Assembly: GCF_030678915.1 (NCBI RefSeq)
Contig: NZ_JAUUTZ010000008.1
Coordinates: 124,001 to 188,000 of the forward strand
Length of the DNA stretch: 64,000 bases
DNA from: Paracoccus wurundjeri
GTDB taxonomy: Bacteria > Pseudomonadota > Alphaproteobacteria > Rhodobacterales > Rhodobacteraceae
Direction: 5' to 3'
The first letter of the stretch is position 1, and each line of letters opens with the position of its first letter. A program made the position numbers and the translations under genes. Below, piece by piece: positions 1-8,072 of the stretch. The notes beneath the pieces are model-generated. The model did not search any database. It saw nothing but the letters and a program-made list of their open reading frames with translations, and had not been told where the DNA came from.

Positions 1-129
1 GAATGGGATTGCGAACGGCGTGACCGGCAGATAGCCTTTGGAAAGGACACTGGCCCGCTTATCGTTGCGCTTCTCGTCAAGAACAGGGGGCGGGTCTTCA
101 GGACAAGGCAGGATTGGAGACGCGAATGA
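1..129 (+). CDS. possible 3' end of an upstream gene (partial)
   Basis: Frame 1 is open from the window edge to a TGA at 127-129. That TGA overlaps the ATG at 126 as ATGA, the same junction used by many gene pairs in this window. The 42 visible codons match nothing I recognise and include several codons rare here (ata, aga, agg, aca), so the frame could be open by chance. Sequence left of the window would settle it. Confidence 0.25.
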   Translation, partial: EWDCERRDRQIAFGKDTGPLIVALLVKNRGRVFRTRQDWRRE

Positions 130-929
130 GTTGCGCCTGTGGACATCATCATCCGAAACCGGTTCGGGGCGGGGATGGCGCGGCCATTTCGCTGACCCGG
201 CCGATGATCGCTTTGACCGGCCGCCTGATTTGCCATGATACCGCACAGATGATGACCGCGCTTTCGCTGCTGCCGGAACATGTCCGGCTAAGCCGGGCGG
301 AGCCGGGTTGCCTGCGTTTCGATATCTGGCAGGATGAGGATCCGATGATCTGGCACCTGTCCGAATTATTCGCGGATGCCGACGCTTTCGCAGCGCATCA
401 GCAACGCGCCGGCAGCAGCGATTGGAGCCTGCAAAGCCACGAGATCGAGCGTGATTTCGCCAAGCGCGAGATTTCGCCTGTCCTGCGCGAAGAACAGCCG
501 TCGGATATAGACAGCATCGACAGCTTGCTGCGCGAGGCTTTCGGCGGTTCTGACGAGGCCCGGTTGGTTGCCGAGTTGCGGGGGCAGGGTGATCTGCAAT
601 TCTCACTGGTCGCCGAGGCGGCCGGGACAGTGGTCGGTCATCTGGGGCTTTCTCCGCTGACAGGGGATGTCGCGGGTCTGGCGCTTGCCCCGATAGCTGT
701 CAGTCCGAAGCTGCAGCGCCGCGGGATCGGTGCCGCGATGATCCATCACGCCCTTGCTCATGCAGGTCAGACCCCGGTGATCGTGCTGGGGGAACCGGGA
801 TATTATAAAGCCTTCGGATTTGTTCCAGCAGAGCTGAACTCGCCTTATGCCGGGCCATATCTGCAAGCGCATGGCAAGATTGCCCCCTACAGCAATATCC
901 GGCATGCTCGGGCCTTCGGCCAGCTATAA
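126..929 (+). CDS. ABM-domain / GNAT acetyltransferase fusion protein
   Basis: This 267-residue protein joins two domains that are normally separate. Residues about 27-112 resemble the small antibiotic-biosynthesis-monooxygenase (ABM) fold, with the typical EPGCLRFDIW stretch. Residues about 116-260 are an N-acetyltransferase of the GNAT superfamily, closest to the YhbS type, with the acetyl-CoA loop QRRGIG at 197-202. The N-terminus carries a small Cys/His cluster (CACGHHH, residues 3-9) that could bind metal. ATG 126 is preferred because GGAG lies six bases upstream; an upstream in-frame TTG at 114 has no such signal. Substrates of both halves are unknown. ABM domains often act on reactive quinones or haem, and GNATs transfer acetyl groups to amines. 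It lies upstream of ihfB on the same strand, separated by 174 bases that probably hold the ihfB promoter. Confidence 0.75.
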   Translation: MSCACGHHHPKPVRGGDGAAISLTRPMIALTGRLICHDTAQMMTALSLLPEHVRLSRAEPGCLRFDIWQDEDPMIWHLSELFADADAFAAHQQRAGSSDWSLQSHEIERDFAKREISPVLREEQPSDIDSIDSLLREAFGGSDEARLVAELRGQGDLQFSLVAEAAGTVVGHLGLSPLTGDVAGLALAPIAVSPKLQRRGIGAAMIHHALAHAGQTPVIVLGEPGYYKAFGFVPAELNSPYAGPYLQAHGKIAPYSNIRHARAFGQL

Positions 930-1103
930 TCAGCCAAATGGATGATAGCTGTGGAAAAATTAGTTAACATTTTGCTTGTAGCTTAGTATGAGGCTGTTAT
1001 CGAGTGATAAGGTAATGTGTTTTCCTGCGCTGCCAATGAATTGGGCCGCAATCCTTTGCCAAGCGTACCCGCGTGAGGCATAACCGCTGTCCTGGGAGGT
1101 AAC

Positions 1104-1388
1104 ATGATCCGGTCCGAGCTGATTCAGAAGATCTCAGACGAAAACCCGCATTTGTTTCGACGCGATGTCGAAAAAATCGTCAGTACCGTCTTTGACGAGA
1201 TCATTGATGCCATGGCGCGGGGCGATCGGGTCGAGTTGCGTGGTTTCGGGGCGTTTTCGGTCAAGAAGCGCGATGCGCGCACTGGCCGCAACCCGCGCAC
1301 AGGCGAATCCGTCGAGGTCGAAGAGAAGCATGTGCCGTTCTTCAAGACCGGCAAGCTCTTGCGCGACAGGTTGAACGACAACGCCTGA
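1104..1388 (+). CDS. ihfB: integration host factor subunit beta
   Basis: This 94-residue protein is the beta subunit of IHF, the heterodimeric nucleoid protein that bends DNA sharply at specific sites and helps recombination, replication and promoter architecture. It spans the whole bacterial DNA-binding HU/IHF fold. The N-terminus [10 protein letters not shown], the GFGAF turn, and the DNA-intercalating arm with GRNPRTGE around residues 60-70 are diagnostic of the beta subunit. A strong GGGAGG Shine-Dalgarno lies seven bases before the ATG. The 174 bases upstream are relatively A+T-rich; TTGCTT at 972-977 and TGTTAT at 995-1000, 17 bases apart, are a weak promoter candidate. Next comes lapA, 62 bases downstream, an order I recall from other Rhodobacteraceae. 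Confidence 0.95.
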   Translation: MIRSELIQKISDENPHLFRRDVEKIVSTVFDEIIDAMARGDRVELRGFGAFSVKKRDARTGRNPRTGESVEVEEKHVPFFKTGKLLRDRLNDNA

Positions 1389-1450
1389 TCGTTCTAGAAA
1401 GGCGAAGAAGGAATGGCGCAGACAACCCTGCGCCAGACAAGAGGTTCCAG

Positions 1451-1882
1451 ATGCGCTTTCTTCGCCTGCTGTTCATCGTTCTGCTTGCTATCGTTCTGGT
1501 GGCAGTTGCCCTTGCCAACCGGGAAATGGTTACGCTGAACGCGTTCCCCGCCAATCTGGGCGCATTCCTGGGCGTTAAATCCTCGATCGAATTGCCGCTG
1601 TTCCTGGTGATTTTCGTTGCTGTGGCCTTTGGCATGCTTGCCGGTCTGGTGTGGGAATATCTGCGCGAAGCCAGCATCCGACGCGAGGTCCGCAACCGCA
1701 GCGCCCAGGTCAGCAGGCTGGAAAACGAAGTCGACAATCTGCGCGACCGTCACGCCAATCCGCGCGACGAGGTTCTTGCGATCGTGGACCGGCCGAAGGA
1801 AGGCGGAACATCTCAGTCGTCCCGTCCGGCCCTGTCGGCTGCCTCGCCGGCAACCGGCACGACCCTGCCAGCGGCAAGATAG
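1451..1882 (+). CDS. lapA: LapA family (DUF1049) inner-membrane protein
   Basis: This 143-residue protein has two hydrophobic helices, about residues 4-22 and 48-68. Between them is the motif NREMVTLN typical of the LapA/DUF1049 family, and after them comes a cytosolic tail with coiled-coil character (EVRNRSAQVSRLENEVDNL). In enterobacteria LapA works with LapB to control LpxC turnover and hence lipopolysaccharide synthesis. No LapB is visible nearby, so that role is only inferred. AGAGG precedes the ATG. The last 40 or so residues are Ser/Pro/Ala-rich and probably disordered. It sits between ihfB and trpF, and trpF starts seven bases after its stop, which suggests cotranscription. Confidence 0.8.
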   Translation: MRFLRLLFIVLLAIVLVAVALANREMVTLNAFPANLGAFLGVKSSIELPLFLVIFVAVAFGMLAGLVWEYLREASIRREVRNRSAQVSRLENEVDNLRDRHANPRDEVLAIVDRPKEGGTSQSSRPALSAASPATGTTLPAAR

Positions 1883-1888
1883 CTTCAG

Positions 1889-2524
1889 ATGGCACAGGTC
1901 AAGATATGCGGCCTGCGCGAGCAGGCTCATGTGACCGTCGCGCTTGATGCGGGCGCGCGATATCTTGGGTTTGTCTTTTTCCCCAAATCTCCGCGCGCCG
2001 TTTCGGCCGCGCAAGCGGCGGAACTGGCCTCTCGGATACCTGCCGGGATCGCGCGTGTCGGGCTGTTCGTGAATCCTGATGACGCATTGCTTCAGGCCGT
2101 GCTGAGCGAGGTTCCGCTTGATCTGATCCAGCTTCATGGCGACGAGTCTCCGCAGCGCGTGGCCGAGGTCAAATCGCGATTCGGCCTGCCGGTGATGAAA
2201 GCGGTCGGGATCGCGACACCCGATGATATGCCGGCGCTGACCGATTACGGTCTGGTGGCGGATATGCTGCTGGTTGATGCCAAGCCGGCCGCGGATGCGA
2301 TTTTGCCGGGCGGGAACGGGCTGGCTTTTGATTGGCGCCTGCTGGCTGGTCGCCGCTGGCTGAAACCCTGGATGCTGGCCGGCGGCCTTACGCCCGGGAA
2401 CGTTGCCGAAGCGGTCCGCCTGACCAACGCGCCCTGCGTTGACGTATCCTCCGGCGTCGAATCGGCGCGCGGGCAGAAGGATGCCGGGTTGATCCGCGAT
2501 TTTATCGCCGCTGCAGAAGGGTGA
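1889..2524 (+). CDS. trpF: phosphoribosylanthranilate isomerase
   Basis: TrpF catalyses the Amadori rearrangement of N-(5-phosphoribosyl)anthranilate to CdRP, the third step of tryptophan synthesis, in the cytosol. The 211-residue protein is a single (beta/alpha)8 barrel. The N-terminal VKICGL motif carries the catalytic Cys at residue 7. LIQLHGDE marks a central strand, LAGGLTPGNV the phosphate-binding loop, and VDVSSGVE the C-terminal phosphate site. Length is normal. It begins seven bases after lapA and ends four bases before an acetyltransferase gene; trpB follows that. The ATG lacks a good Shine-Dalgarno, so coupling to lapA translation is likely. Confidence 0.95.
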   Translation: MAQVKICGLREQAHVTVALDAGARYLGFVFFPKSPRAVSAAQAAELASRIPAGIARVGLFVNPDDALLQAVLSEVPLDLIQLHGDESPQRVAEVKSRFGLPVMKAVGIATPDDMPALTDYGLVADMLLVDAKPAADAILPGGNGLAFDWRLLAGRRWLKPWMLAGGLTPGNVAEAVRLTNAPCVDVSSGVESARGQKDAGLIRDFIAAAEG

Positions 2525-2528
2525 TGTC

Positions 2529-2972
2529 ATGGTCCAGTTTCGTCTCGCCCGGCGCGAAGATGTGCCGGAAGTTGTTGCGCTGCTGGCGGATGACATGCTT
2601 GGCCGCGGCCGCGAAATTGCCGGGCCTGCAAGCTATCTTGCCGCATTCGACGCCATGCAGGACGAGGGGAGCAATCACCTGATCGTAGGTGAGGATGATG
2701 GCCGGATCGTTGCCTGCTATCAGTTGACGTTCATCTCGGGCCTGTCGCTTTCCGCCGCTCGCCGTGCCCAGATCGAGGCTGTGCGGGTGGCCGCCTCCTG
2801 CCGTGGCCGGAAGATCGGCGAGGCTATGATCGAGGATGCCGAACAGCGCGCGCAAGCCGCAGGCTGCACGCTCCTTCAGTTCACCACGAATAAAAGCCGC
2901 AACGACGCGCATCGTTTCTATGACCGCATGGGCTTCACGGCCAGCCATATCGGTTATAAGAAATCCCTCTAG
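2529..2972 (+). CDS. GNAT family N-acetyltransferase
   Basis: This 147-residue protein is a single-domain GNAT acetyltransferase. Motif A is visible as [17 protein letters not shown], around residues 84-100, and is followed by the conserved LQFTTNKSR...[10 protein letters not shown] segment that forms the last strands. Acetyl-CoA is the expected donor. The acceptor cannot be told from sequence. It is inserted between trpF (four bases upstream) and trpB (47 bases downstream), so it is probably transcribed with the tryptophan genes, although nothing links it to tryptophan chemistry. AAGGG before the ATG can serve as ribosome binding site. Confidence 0.85.
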   Translation: MVQFRLARREDVPEVVALLADDMLGRGREIAGPASYLAAFDAMQDEGSNHLIVGEDDGRIVACYQLTFISGLSLSAARRAQIEAVRVAASCRGRKIGEAMIEDAEQRAQAAGCTLLQFTTNKSRNDAHRFYDRMGFTASHIGYKKSL

Positions 2973-2974
2973 AG

Positions 2975-2997
2975 CTTCTTCTTTGTCCAAATACCTC
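2975..2997 (-). repeat. short dispersed intergenic motif, copy A
   Basis: Read on the minus strand this begins GAGGTATTTGGACAAAG and continues with AAGAAG. It resembles the tails of the two longer elements at 9356-9425 and 47372-47415 (GGATATTT...GAAGAAG) but lacks their G/C hairpin. It lies in the short gap between the acetyltransferase gene and trpB. I recall similar runs downstream of genes in other Rhodobacteraceae, but could not check this. Confidence 0.4.
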
Positions 2998-3019
2998 TTC
3001 AACCGCGAAGGCGCACCCA

Positions 3020-4246
3020 ATGCCCGATGATCTGGTGAACAGCTTCAAAAACGGACCCGATGAACAGGGCCGCTTCGGTATCTATGGCGGGCGTTTCGTC
3101 AGCGAGACGCTGATGCCGCTGATCCTCGATCTCGAAGCGGAATATGGGCGTGCCAAGACGGATCCGGCATTCTGGGCTGAGATGGACGATCTCTGGACTC
3201 ATTACGTGGGCCGCCCCTCACCACTTTATTTCGCCGAACGCCTGACCGCGCGTCTGGGTGGTGCGAAAATCTATCTGAAACGCGATGAGCTGAACCATAC
3301 GGGTGCGCATAAGATCAACAACGTGCTGGGCCAGATCCTGCTGGCGCGGCGCATGGGCAAGACCCGGATCATCGCCGAGACCGGAGCCGGTCAGCACGGC
3401 GTGGCGACGGCGACGGTCTGCGCGCGTTTCGGCTTGAAATGCGTGGTCTATATGGGCGCTCATGACGTCGAACGTCAGGCGCCGAACGTGTTCCGCATGC
3501 GTCTTTTGGGGGCCGAGGTCGTGCCGGTGACATCGGGGCGCGGCACGCTGAAGGATGCCATGAACGACGCGCTGCGCGACTGGGTCACGAATGTGCGCGA
3601 CACCTTCTATTGCATCGGTACGGTTGCCGGGCCGCATCCCTATCCGGCGATGGTCCGCGATTTCCAGTCGATCATCGGCAAGGAAGCGCGCGAGCAGATT
3701 CTGTCCCGCGAAGGCAGGCTGCCCGACACGATCATTGCCGCGATCGGCGGCGGCTCGAATGCCATGGGACTGTTCTTTCCTTTTCTCGATGACAAAAGCG
3801 TCGGTATCATCGGGGTTGAGGCTGGCGGCAAGGGCGTCGATGACCGGATGGAGCATTGCGCCTCGTTGTCGGGCGGCCGGGCCGGTGTGCTGCATGGCAA
3901 CCGCACCTATCTGCTGCAGGATGAAGACGGGCAGATCCTTGAAGGATATTCGATCAGTGCGGGGCTGGATTATCCCGGCATCGGACCCGAACACGCCTGG
4001 CTCAAGGATGTGGGGCGCGCCGAATATGTCAGCATCACCGACAAGGAGGCGCTTGAGGCGTTTCAGTTCTGCTGTGAAAACGAGGGCATCATTCCGGCGC
4101 TCGAACCCTGTCACGCGCTGGCACATGTGATGAAAATCGCTCCCGATTTACCCGCCGATCATCTGATCGTCATGAATATGTGCGGGCGCGGCGACAAGGA
4201 TATCTTTACGGTCGCCAAACATCTGGGCTTTGATATCCAGACCTGA
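3020..4246 (+). CDS. trpB: tryptophan synthase beta chain
   Basis: TrpB condenses indole with L-serine to make tryptophan, using pyridoxal phosphate, in an alpha2-beta2 complex. The 408-residue length is normal for the TrpB1 class. The PLP lysine is K98 in HTGAHKINN. The phosphate-binding glycine loop GGGSNAMG and the C-terminal CGRGDKD are clear, and the ATGAGQHG-type loop appears as [15 protein letters not shown] is placed before the ATG. The partner trpA is not in this window; the next gene is on the opposite strand, so trpA must lie elsewhere. A hairpin at 4365-4388 probably ends transcription from this side. Confidence 0.97.
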   Translation: MPDDLVNSFKNGPDEQGRFGIYGGRFVSETLMPLILDLEAEYGRAKTDPAFWAEMDDLWTHYVGRPSPLYFAERLTARLGGAKIYLKRDELNHTGAHKINNVLGQILLARRMGKTRIIAETGAGQHGVATATVCARFGLKCVVYMGAHDVERQAPNVFRMRLLGAEVVPVTSGRGTLKDAMNDALRDWVTNVRDTFYCIGTVAGPHPYPAMVRDFQSIIGKEAREQILSREGRLPDTIIAAIGGGSNAMGLFFPFLDDKSVGIIGVEAGGKGVDDRMEHCASLSGGRAGVLHGNRTYLLQDEDGQILEGYSISAGLDYPGIGPEHAWLKDVGRAEYVSITDKEALEAFQFCCENEGIIPALEPCHALAHVMKIAPDLPADHLIVMNMCGRGDKDIFTVAKHLGFDIQT

Positions 4247-4364
4247 TCTTGTTTCGATAATTCCCTTGTCAAGATGTTGATATAAATAATTTTATTAAAC
4301 AATATTGCCATTGATCGATGGGCGGCATGTTATGCGGGGCAAGCCCTGAAGTTCCATGAACGAA

Positions 4365-4388
4365 CGCCGGCGGTTTTACCCGCCGGCG
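4365..4388. terminator. hairpin between convergent genes
   Basis: CGCCGGCGG at 4365-4373 and CCGCCGGCG at 4380-4388 form a perfect 9-bp stem with a 6-base loop. It lies between the ends of trpB (plus) and the PepSY gene (minus), so it could serve both. There is no clean U-tract on either side. The bases between trpB and the hairpin (about 4258-4310) are unusually A+T-rich. Confidence 0.6.
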
Positions 4389-4417
4389 CACAAGAGGATT
4401 GTTCATCGGTGGGGTTT

Positions 4418-5194
4418 TCAGGCACCGCCGGAACTGTCGCCCGAATCCGAGCCACCGTCCGAGTCTGATCCTCCGCCCGAATCCGATCCGCCGTCTGAAC
4501 CCGATCCACCGTCTGAATCGGAACCGTCTCCCGAATCGGAACTATCACCGGAACCGCTGTCACTGCCATCCGAGGAATCTCCCGAATCCGCCCCATCATC
4601 CGAGGAACCATCATCGCCGCCGGTATCTGCCGAACCATCGTCAGAAGCGCCGTCGTCTGGACCGCCGTCATCTCCCGTACCGTCGGATGCTCCGTCATCC
4701 GGCGTACCATCATCGGGGCTGCCATCGTCAGCGGTGCCGTCGTCGCCATCTTCGCCGGGGTCGGCCGGATCCGTGGCATCGGCGGTCGGGGTTCCCGAAC
4801 TGCCGCTTCCCGATTCATCGACCGTCGTCGGATTCAGTTCCTGCCCGTCGACCGACACCAGAGTGCCATTCGAGACGTTGTAGACCAGTTCCACCGGCTG
4901 TCCGTCGCGCATGGCGGTAACCGTCATGATCGCGGCTTTGCGCAGAATATGAATATCTGTGAACCCCTGTGAGATCAGGGTATCGATAACGGCATCGTTA
5001 TTATCCAGTTGTTCTGGAATAGGGAAATCGCTGTCGCGAACCGCGCCGGCATTGGGCTCGGAGGTTTTGGCGGCCTCGGGGACGATTGCCTCGTTATCCG
5101 TGGAACCTTGTGCGAGTGCAGTGCTGCCCAGCAGGACAGTCAGAACAGCGGCCTTCCCGGCCGTAGTGATAAGCCATTTGGTATCGTTAAGCAT
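4418..5194 (-). CDS. exported PepSY-like protein with acidic Asp/Ser/Gly-rich tail
   Basis: The 258-residue product starts at ATG 5194, chosen because GGAGG lies seven bases upstream and a signal peptide follows at once (residues 1-28, cleavage likely after ALA). Residues about 62-110 look like one PepSY unit, with DAVIDTLISQGFTDIHILRK and VYNVSNGTLVSVDG. From about residue 117 to the end the protein is nearly all Asp, Ser and Gly, ending in five six-residue repeats of the GGSDSD kind. Such tails are highly acidic and disordered and may bind Ca2+ or other cations outside the cell. The function is unknown. It has its own gap on both sides and no obvious operon partner. Confidence 0.75.
   Translation of the reverse strand: MLNDTKWLITTAGKAAVLTVLLGSTALAQGSTDNEAIVPEAAKTSEPNAGAVRDSDFPIPEQLDNNDAVIDTLISQGFTDIHILRKAAIMTVTAMRDGQPVELVYNVSNGTLVSVDGQELNPTTVDESGSGSSGTPTADATDPADPGEDGDDGTADDGSPDDGTPDDGASDGTGDDGGPDDGASDDGSADTGGDDGSSDDGADSGDSSDGSDSGSGDSSDSGDGSDSDGGSGSDGGSDSGGGSDSDGGSDSGDSSGGA
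4436..4525 (-). repeat. 18-bp tandem repeat, five units, coding
   Basis: Five consecutive 18-base units encode GSDSDG, GSGSDG, GSDSGG, GSDSDG and GSDSGD near the C-terminus of the PepSY protein. Units differ by synonymous and Asp/Gly changes. Because the unit length is a multiple of three, copy number can change without breaking the frame. Confidence 0.7.
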
Positions 5195-5285
5195 CTGTTG
5201 CCTCCATTCTTGGCTTCGGCAACACAACGCAGCGATGCGCCAGAGGTTCATACCTTTGGCTATCGATCGTCCGATAAGCGTAAAT

Positions 5286-5326
5286 CCGCCAGAGCCGGCA
5301 AAGCCTGTCCGGCACGCCTTTGGCGG
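5286..5326 (-). terminator. hairpin after the DUF4893 gene
   Basis: CCGCCA (5286-5291) pairs with TGGCGG (5321-5326), and inside that GCCGG pairs with CCGGC. The structure starts immediately after the stop codon of the minus-strand DUF4893 gene. No strong U-tract follows. Confidence 0.45.
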
Positions 5327-5327
5327 C

Positions 5328-5966
5328 TTAGCGGCGCAGCAGGATCAGATCCATCCGCGATTCCAGATAAGGGTCGGGGAACAGGATTCGCGCGTGATCT
5401 GACGAGGTCATTTCGACCACCCCGATTTCCGGCATGAGTTGTGGGGTCGTTTGCGTATCGACCTGTTCCGGCAAGTCGGCATAGGGAACAGGAGTTTCGC
5501 CACTGACAAAGCCGGTTCCCAGATATACCAGCCTTTCGCCATCGAGATGCAGTTCCCCCCGGGTACGCTGCGATCCGGTCAGTTTTTCGAATTCCCCATT
5601 CTCGGACACGAGGCAGCGGAATTCCTGATAAACCACCAGCGGCAGGTTCTTTCCGAGTTTGATGGTTCTGCAGGACCATTCGCCAGGCAGGGCGGCCAAA
5701 GCATCTTCGGGTGAGAGCGGGTCCCCCGCAAGTGCCCTGGTCAATTCCGCGACATCCTCGGGCGCGCCACCCGCAAAGGCCTGTCGCAAGGCGGCCCCGG
5801 TGCTTGCATCCAGTTCCTGCAGCCGTCTGGCGTCATCCGCACGGATTTCGGTCATATCCGCCAGATGGGGCTGATCCGCCGCAGCTTCCCGAACTGCGCC
5901 AGGCAGAACGGTCAGGCTGCATAGAAATGTGACGATTATCGCGTTAAGTCCGGGTATCGAGGGCAT
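5328..5966 (-). CDS. DUF4893 domain protein, exported
   Basis: The 212-residue product starts at ATG 5966, where a signal peptide begins (hydrophobic stretch about residues 8-22, probable cleavage near AAA-D). The body matches what I recall of DUF4893: the LPGEWSCRTIKLG core, VVYQEFRCLVSENGEFEKLTGS, and a C-terminal PYLESRMDLILLRR. The family has no established function; a periplasmic beta-rich protein is likely. The first 23 bases overlap the end of the DUF2237 gene in another frame, so the two are probably cotranscribed and may be translationally coupled. Confidence 0.75.
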   Translation of the reverse strand: MPSIPGLNAIIVTFLCSLTVLPGAVREAAADQPHLADMTEIRADDARRLQELDASTGAALRQAFAGGAPEDVAELTRALAGDPLSPEDALAALPGEWSCRTIKLGKNLPLVVYQEFRCLVSENGEFEKLTGSQRTRGELHLDGERLVYLGTGFVSGETPVPYADLPEQVDTQTTPQLMPEIGVVEMTSSDHARILFPDPYLESRMDLILLRR

Positions 5967-6318
5967 GATTTTGCAGGAGCTCAAGGGGGACAATTTCCGT
6001 AGCACGGGCATGGGTTGCCTCCAGCACCACTTTCGGGGCGGCAAATTCCTGTGCCGCTTGCAGAAACCGGGCGGCGCAAAGGCACCAGCGATCCCCGGGT
6101 TTCAGGCCGGGAAAATGAAATTCCGGACGCGGCGTGCTGAGATCGTTTCCCAGATATTTCGACAATGCGAGAAATTCGGCGTTGACGATCACGCAGACCG
6201 TGTGACTGCCACGATCTTCTGCGCCGGTATTGCAGCAGCCGTCGCGGTAAAACCCGGTCATCGGACTGGTCGAGCAGGGCTGCAATGCTTCGCCCAGGAC
6301 ATTCAACGATGGCTCCAT
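5944..6318 (-). CDS. DUF2237 family protein
   Basis: The 124-residue protein carries the full DUF2237 signature: NVLGEALQPCS, TGFYRDGCC, DRGSHTVC, GNDLSTPRPEF and FPGLKPGDRWCLCAARW-like residues near the C-terminus. The several conserved Cys suggest metal binding or disulfides. The family is widespread in bacteria and has no agreed function. GAGAGG lies six bases before the ATG. It overlaps the start of the DUF4893 gene by 23 bases. Confidence 0.88.
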   Translation of the reverse strand: MEPSLNVLGEALQPCSTSPMTGFYRDGCCNTGAEDRGSHTVCVIVNAEFLALSKYLGNDLSTPRPEFHFPGLKPGDRWCLCAARFLQAAQEFAAPKVVLEATHARATEIVPLELLQNHALDTRT

Positions 6319-6407
6319 CGGCGCCTCTCTTTCTATGTCAGGTTAGCCCGGACCATATCCAGCGCCAAGCCCCGATGGTTCACAAGGCCTCATGACCGCG
6401 GGCAGGA

Positions 6408-7109
6408 TCATTTGAAGCGATCCGCCAGCGCTCGTAGACGATCGGCAAAGCCAAGCGGTTCTTCAGCTTTCCGGGGCGGATCGGGTTTGGCGGGGGCGAC
6501 GCGGGGTGGTTCTGTTTCGACCGGCTTTCCGGCATTCCGTGCGGGGGCTACCCTGTTGGCAACTGCGTTCTGAAACCGCCCGCCATCGCCAGCAGCCAAT
6601 GCCGCCGCGCCCTCGGAAATGCCCCGTAAAAGATCGTCCAACCAGTCCTGATCGGCTTTGGAGAAATCCGACAGCACATATTGCGCCACCCGATCCTTGT
6701 GTCCCGGGTGTCCGATCCCCAGCCGGACCCGATGATATTCCGGGCCGATATGCTGATGGATCGAGCGCAGGCCGTTGTGACCGGCATGGCCTCCGCCCTG
6801 TTTGAGGCGGCATTTCCCAGGAGCCAGATCCAACTCGTCATGCAGGACGATGATATCTTCGGGTGTCAGCTTCAGATAACGCATCGCCTCGCCGACCGAC
6901 TGGCCCGACAGATTCATGAAGGTCTGCGGTTTCAGCAGCAGAACCCTGTCATCGCCAAGGCGACCCTCGGCCGTCTGCCCCTGAAACCGCGATTTCCACG
7001 GCGCCAGCCCGTGATCCCCCGCGATGCGATCCACGGCCATAAAGCCGATATTGTGACGGTTATCCCGGTATTTCGCGCCCGGATTTCCCAGGCCCACGAT
7101 CAGTTTCAT
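6408..7109 (-). CDS. pth: peptidyl-tRNA hydrolase
   Basis: Pth cleaves peptidyl-tRNAs released from stalled ribosomes, recycling tRNA. Visible motifs are VGLGNPG near the N-terminus, DNRHNIGFMAVD with the catalytic His at about residue 20, KPQTFMNLSGQ, HDELDLAPG with the catalytic Asp, and GGHAGHNGLRS. At 233 residues it is some 40 longer than the Escherichia coli protein. The extra C-terminal part is Pro/Lys/Arg-rich with no domain I recognise; such tails occur in alphaproteobacterial Pth. AGGAG precedes the ATG. It is divergent from clpP, with 165 bases between them. Confidence 0.96.
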   Translation of the reverse strand: MKLIVGLGNPGAKYRDNRHNIGFMAVDRIAGDHGLAPWKSRFQGQTAEGRLGDDRVLLLKPQTFMNLSGQSVGEAMRYLKLTPEDIIVLHDELDLAPGKCRLKQGGGHAGHNGLRSIHQHIGPEYHRVRLGIGHPGHKDRVAQYVLSDFSKADQDWLDDLLRGISEGAAALAAGDGGRFQNAVANRVAPARNAGKPVETEPPRVAPAKPDPPRKAEEPLGFADRLRALADRFK

Positions 7110-7274
7110 GCTCGTCTCCTGCCGTGCGGTCCAAAGATGTCACGGCCGATTTTCGTTCAATCCCTTGCGGCGGACCTTGCCCGTTACTAAGACTCTGTCA
7201 ACCTTTCGCGGCTAAGACGGGGTGGAATACCCGGTCGAATCGTGGGAAATGGGGCTATCAGGCAAGGAACAACG

Positions 7275-7907
7275 ATGAGCGATCCGGCAGAATTCTACAT
7301 GAACACCCTCGTTCCCATGGTGGTGGAGCAGACGTCCCGCGGGGAACGGGCCTATGATATCTTTTCGCGCTTGCTGAAGGAACGAATCATTTTCGTGTCC
7401 GGACCGGTGCATGACGGGATGTCCACGCTGATCTGCGCGCAGCTTCTGTTCCTTGAGGCTGAAAATCCGTCCAAGGATATCAGCATGTATATCAACAGCC
7501 CCGGTGGCGTGGTGACCTCGGGCCTGTCGATCTATGACACCATGCAATATATCCGCCCCCGCGTCTCGACGCTGGTCGTGGGGCAGGCGGCCTCGATGGG
7601 ATCGCTGTTGCTGGCCGCCGGAGAGTCGGGGCTGCGCTATTCGCTGCCCAACAGCCGGATCATGGTGCATCAGCCCTCGGGCGGCTATCAGGGGCAGGCG
7701 ACCGATATCCTGATTCACGCGCGGGAAACCGAGAAGCTGAAGCGCCGTCTGAATGAAATCTATGTGAAGCATACCGGAAAATCGCTCGAAGACGTCGAAG
7801 AAGCATTGGAACGTGACCGTTTCATGGCTCCGGAAGAGGCCCGGGACTGGGGCCTGATCGATGAAGTTCTGGAACCACGCGGCAAAGCCGAGGCCGAGAA
7901 GAAATAA
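7275..7907 (+). CDS. clpP: ATP-dependent Clp protease proteolytic subunit
   Basis: ClpP forms the tetradecameric serine-protease chamber that degrades substrates unfolded by ClpX or ClpA. The catalytic Ser107 sits in QAASMGS, His132 in MVHQPSGG, and the Asp falls near residue 181; the 25-residue Ser-His spacing matches the family. Length, 210 residues, is normal. ATG 7275 is preferred to an upstream in-frame GTG at 7242 because AAGGA lies seven bases before it and the family N-terminus begins here. clpX follows 165 bases later on the same strand, the usual order. Confidence 0.97.
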   Translation: MSDPAEFYMNTLVPMVVEQTSRGERAYDIFSRLLKERIIFVSGPVHDGMSTLICAQLLFLEAENPSKDISMYINSPGGVVTSGLSIYDTMQYIRPRVSTLVVGQAASMGSLLLAAGESGLRYSLPNSRIMVHQPSGGYQGQATDILIHARETEKLKRRLNEIYVKHTGKSLEDVEEALERDRFMAPEEARDWGLIDEVLEPRGKAEAEKK

Positions 7908-8072
7908 GGCTGGGGGGGATTGTGACGGAAGCGCGTCACCCCTAACATGTGGGAAAAGCGTTGTGTCGCGGCCGATGGGTCGGGATGGCGGATTTGAATG
8001 GCGATGATCGGAATTGGTTCGGCATCGCCAGCCGCGTCGGGAGGGCGTTGGCTATATTGAAGGAATTGGACG

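Noticed and set aside
4430-4720. Direct repeats that could suggest a CRISPR array
   Set aside because: They are in-frame 18-bp coding units of the Asp/Ser/Gly tail with no unique spacers.
7110-7274. Heat-shock (RpoH-type) promoter before clpP
   Set aside because: CTTGCG and CTAAGA are 17 bases apart near 7163-7191, but the match to the known CTTGAA/CTATAT form is too weak.
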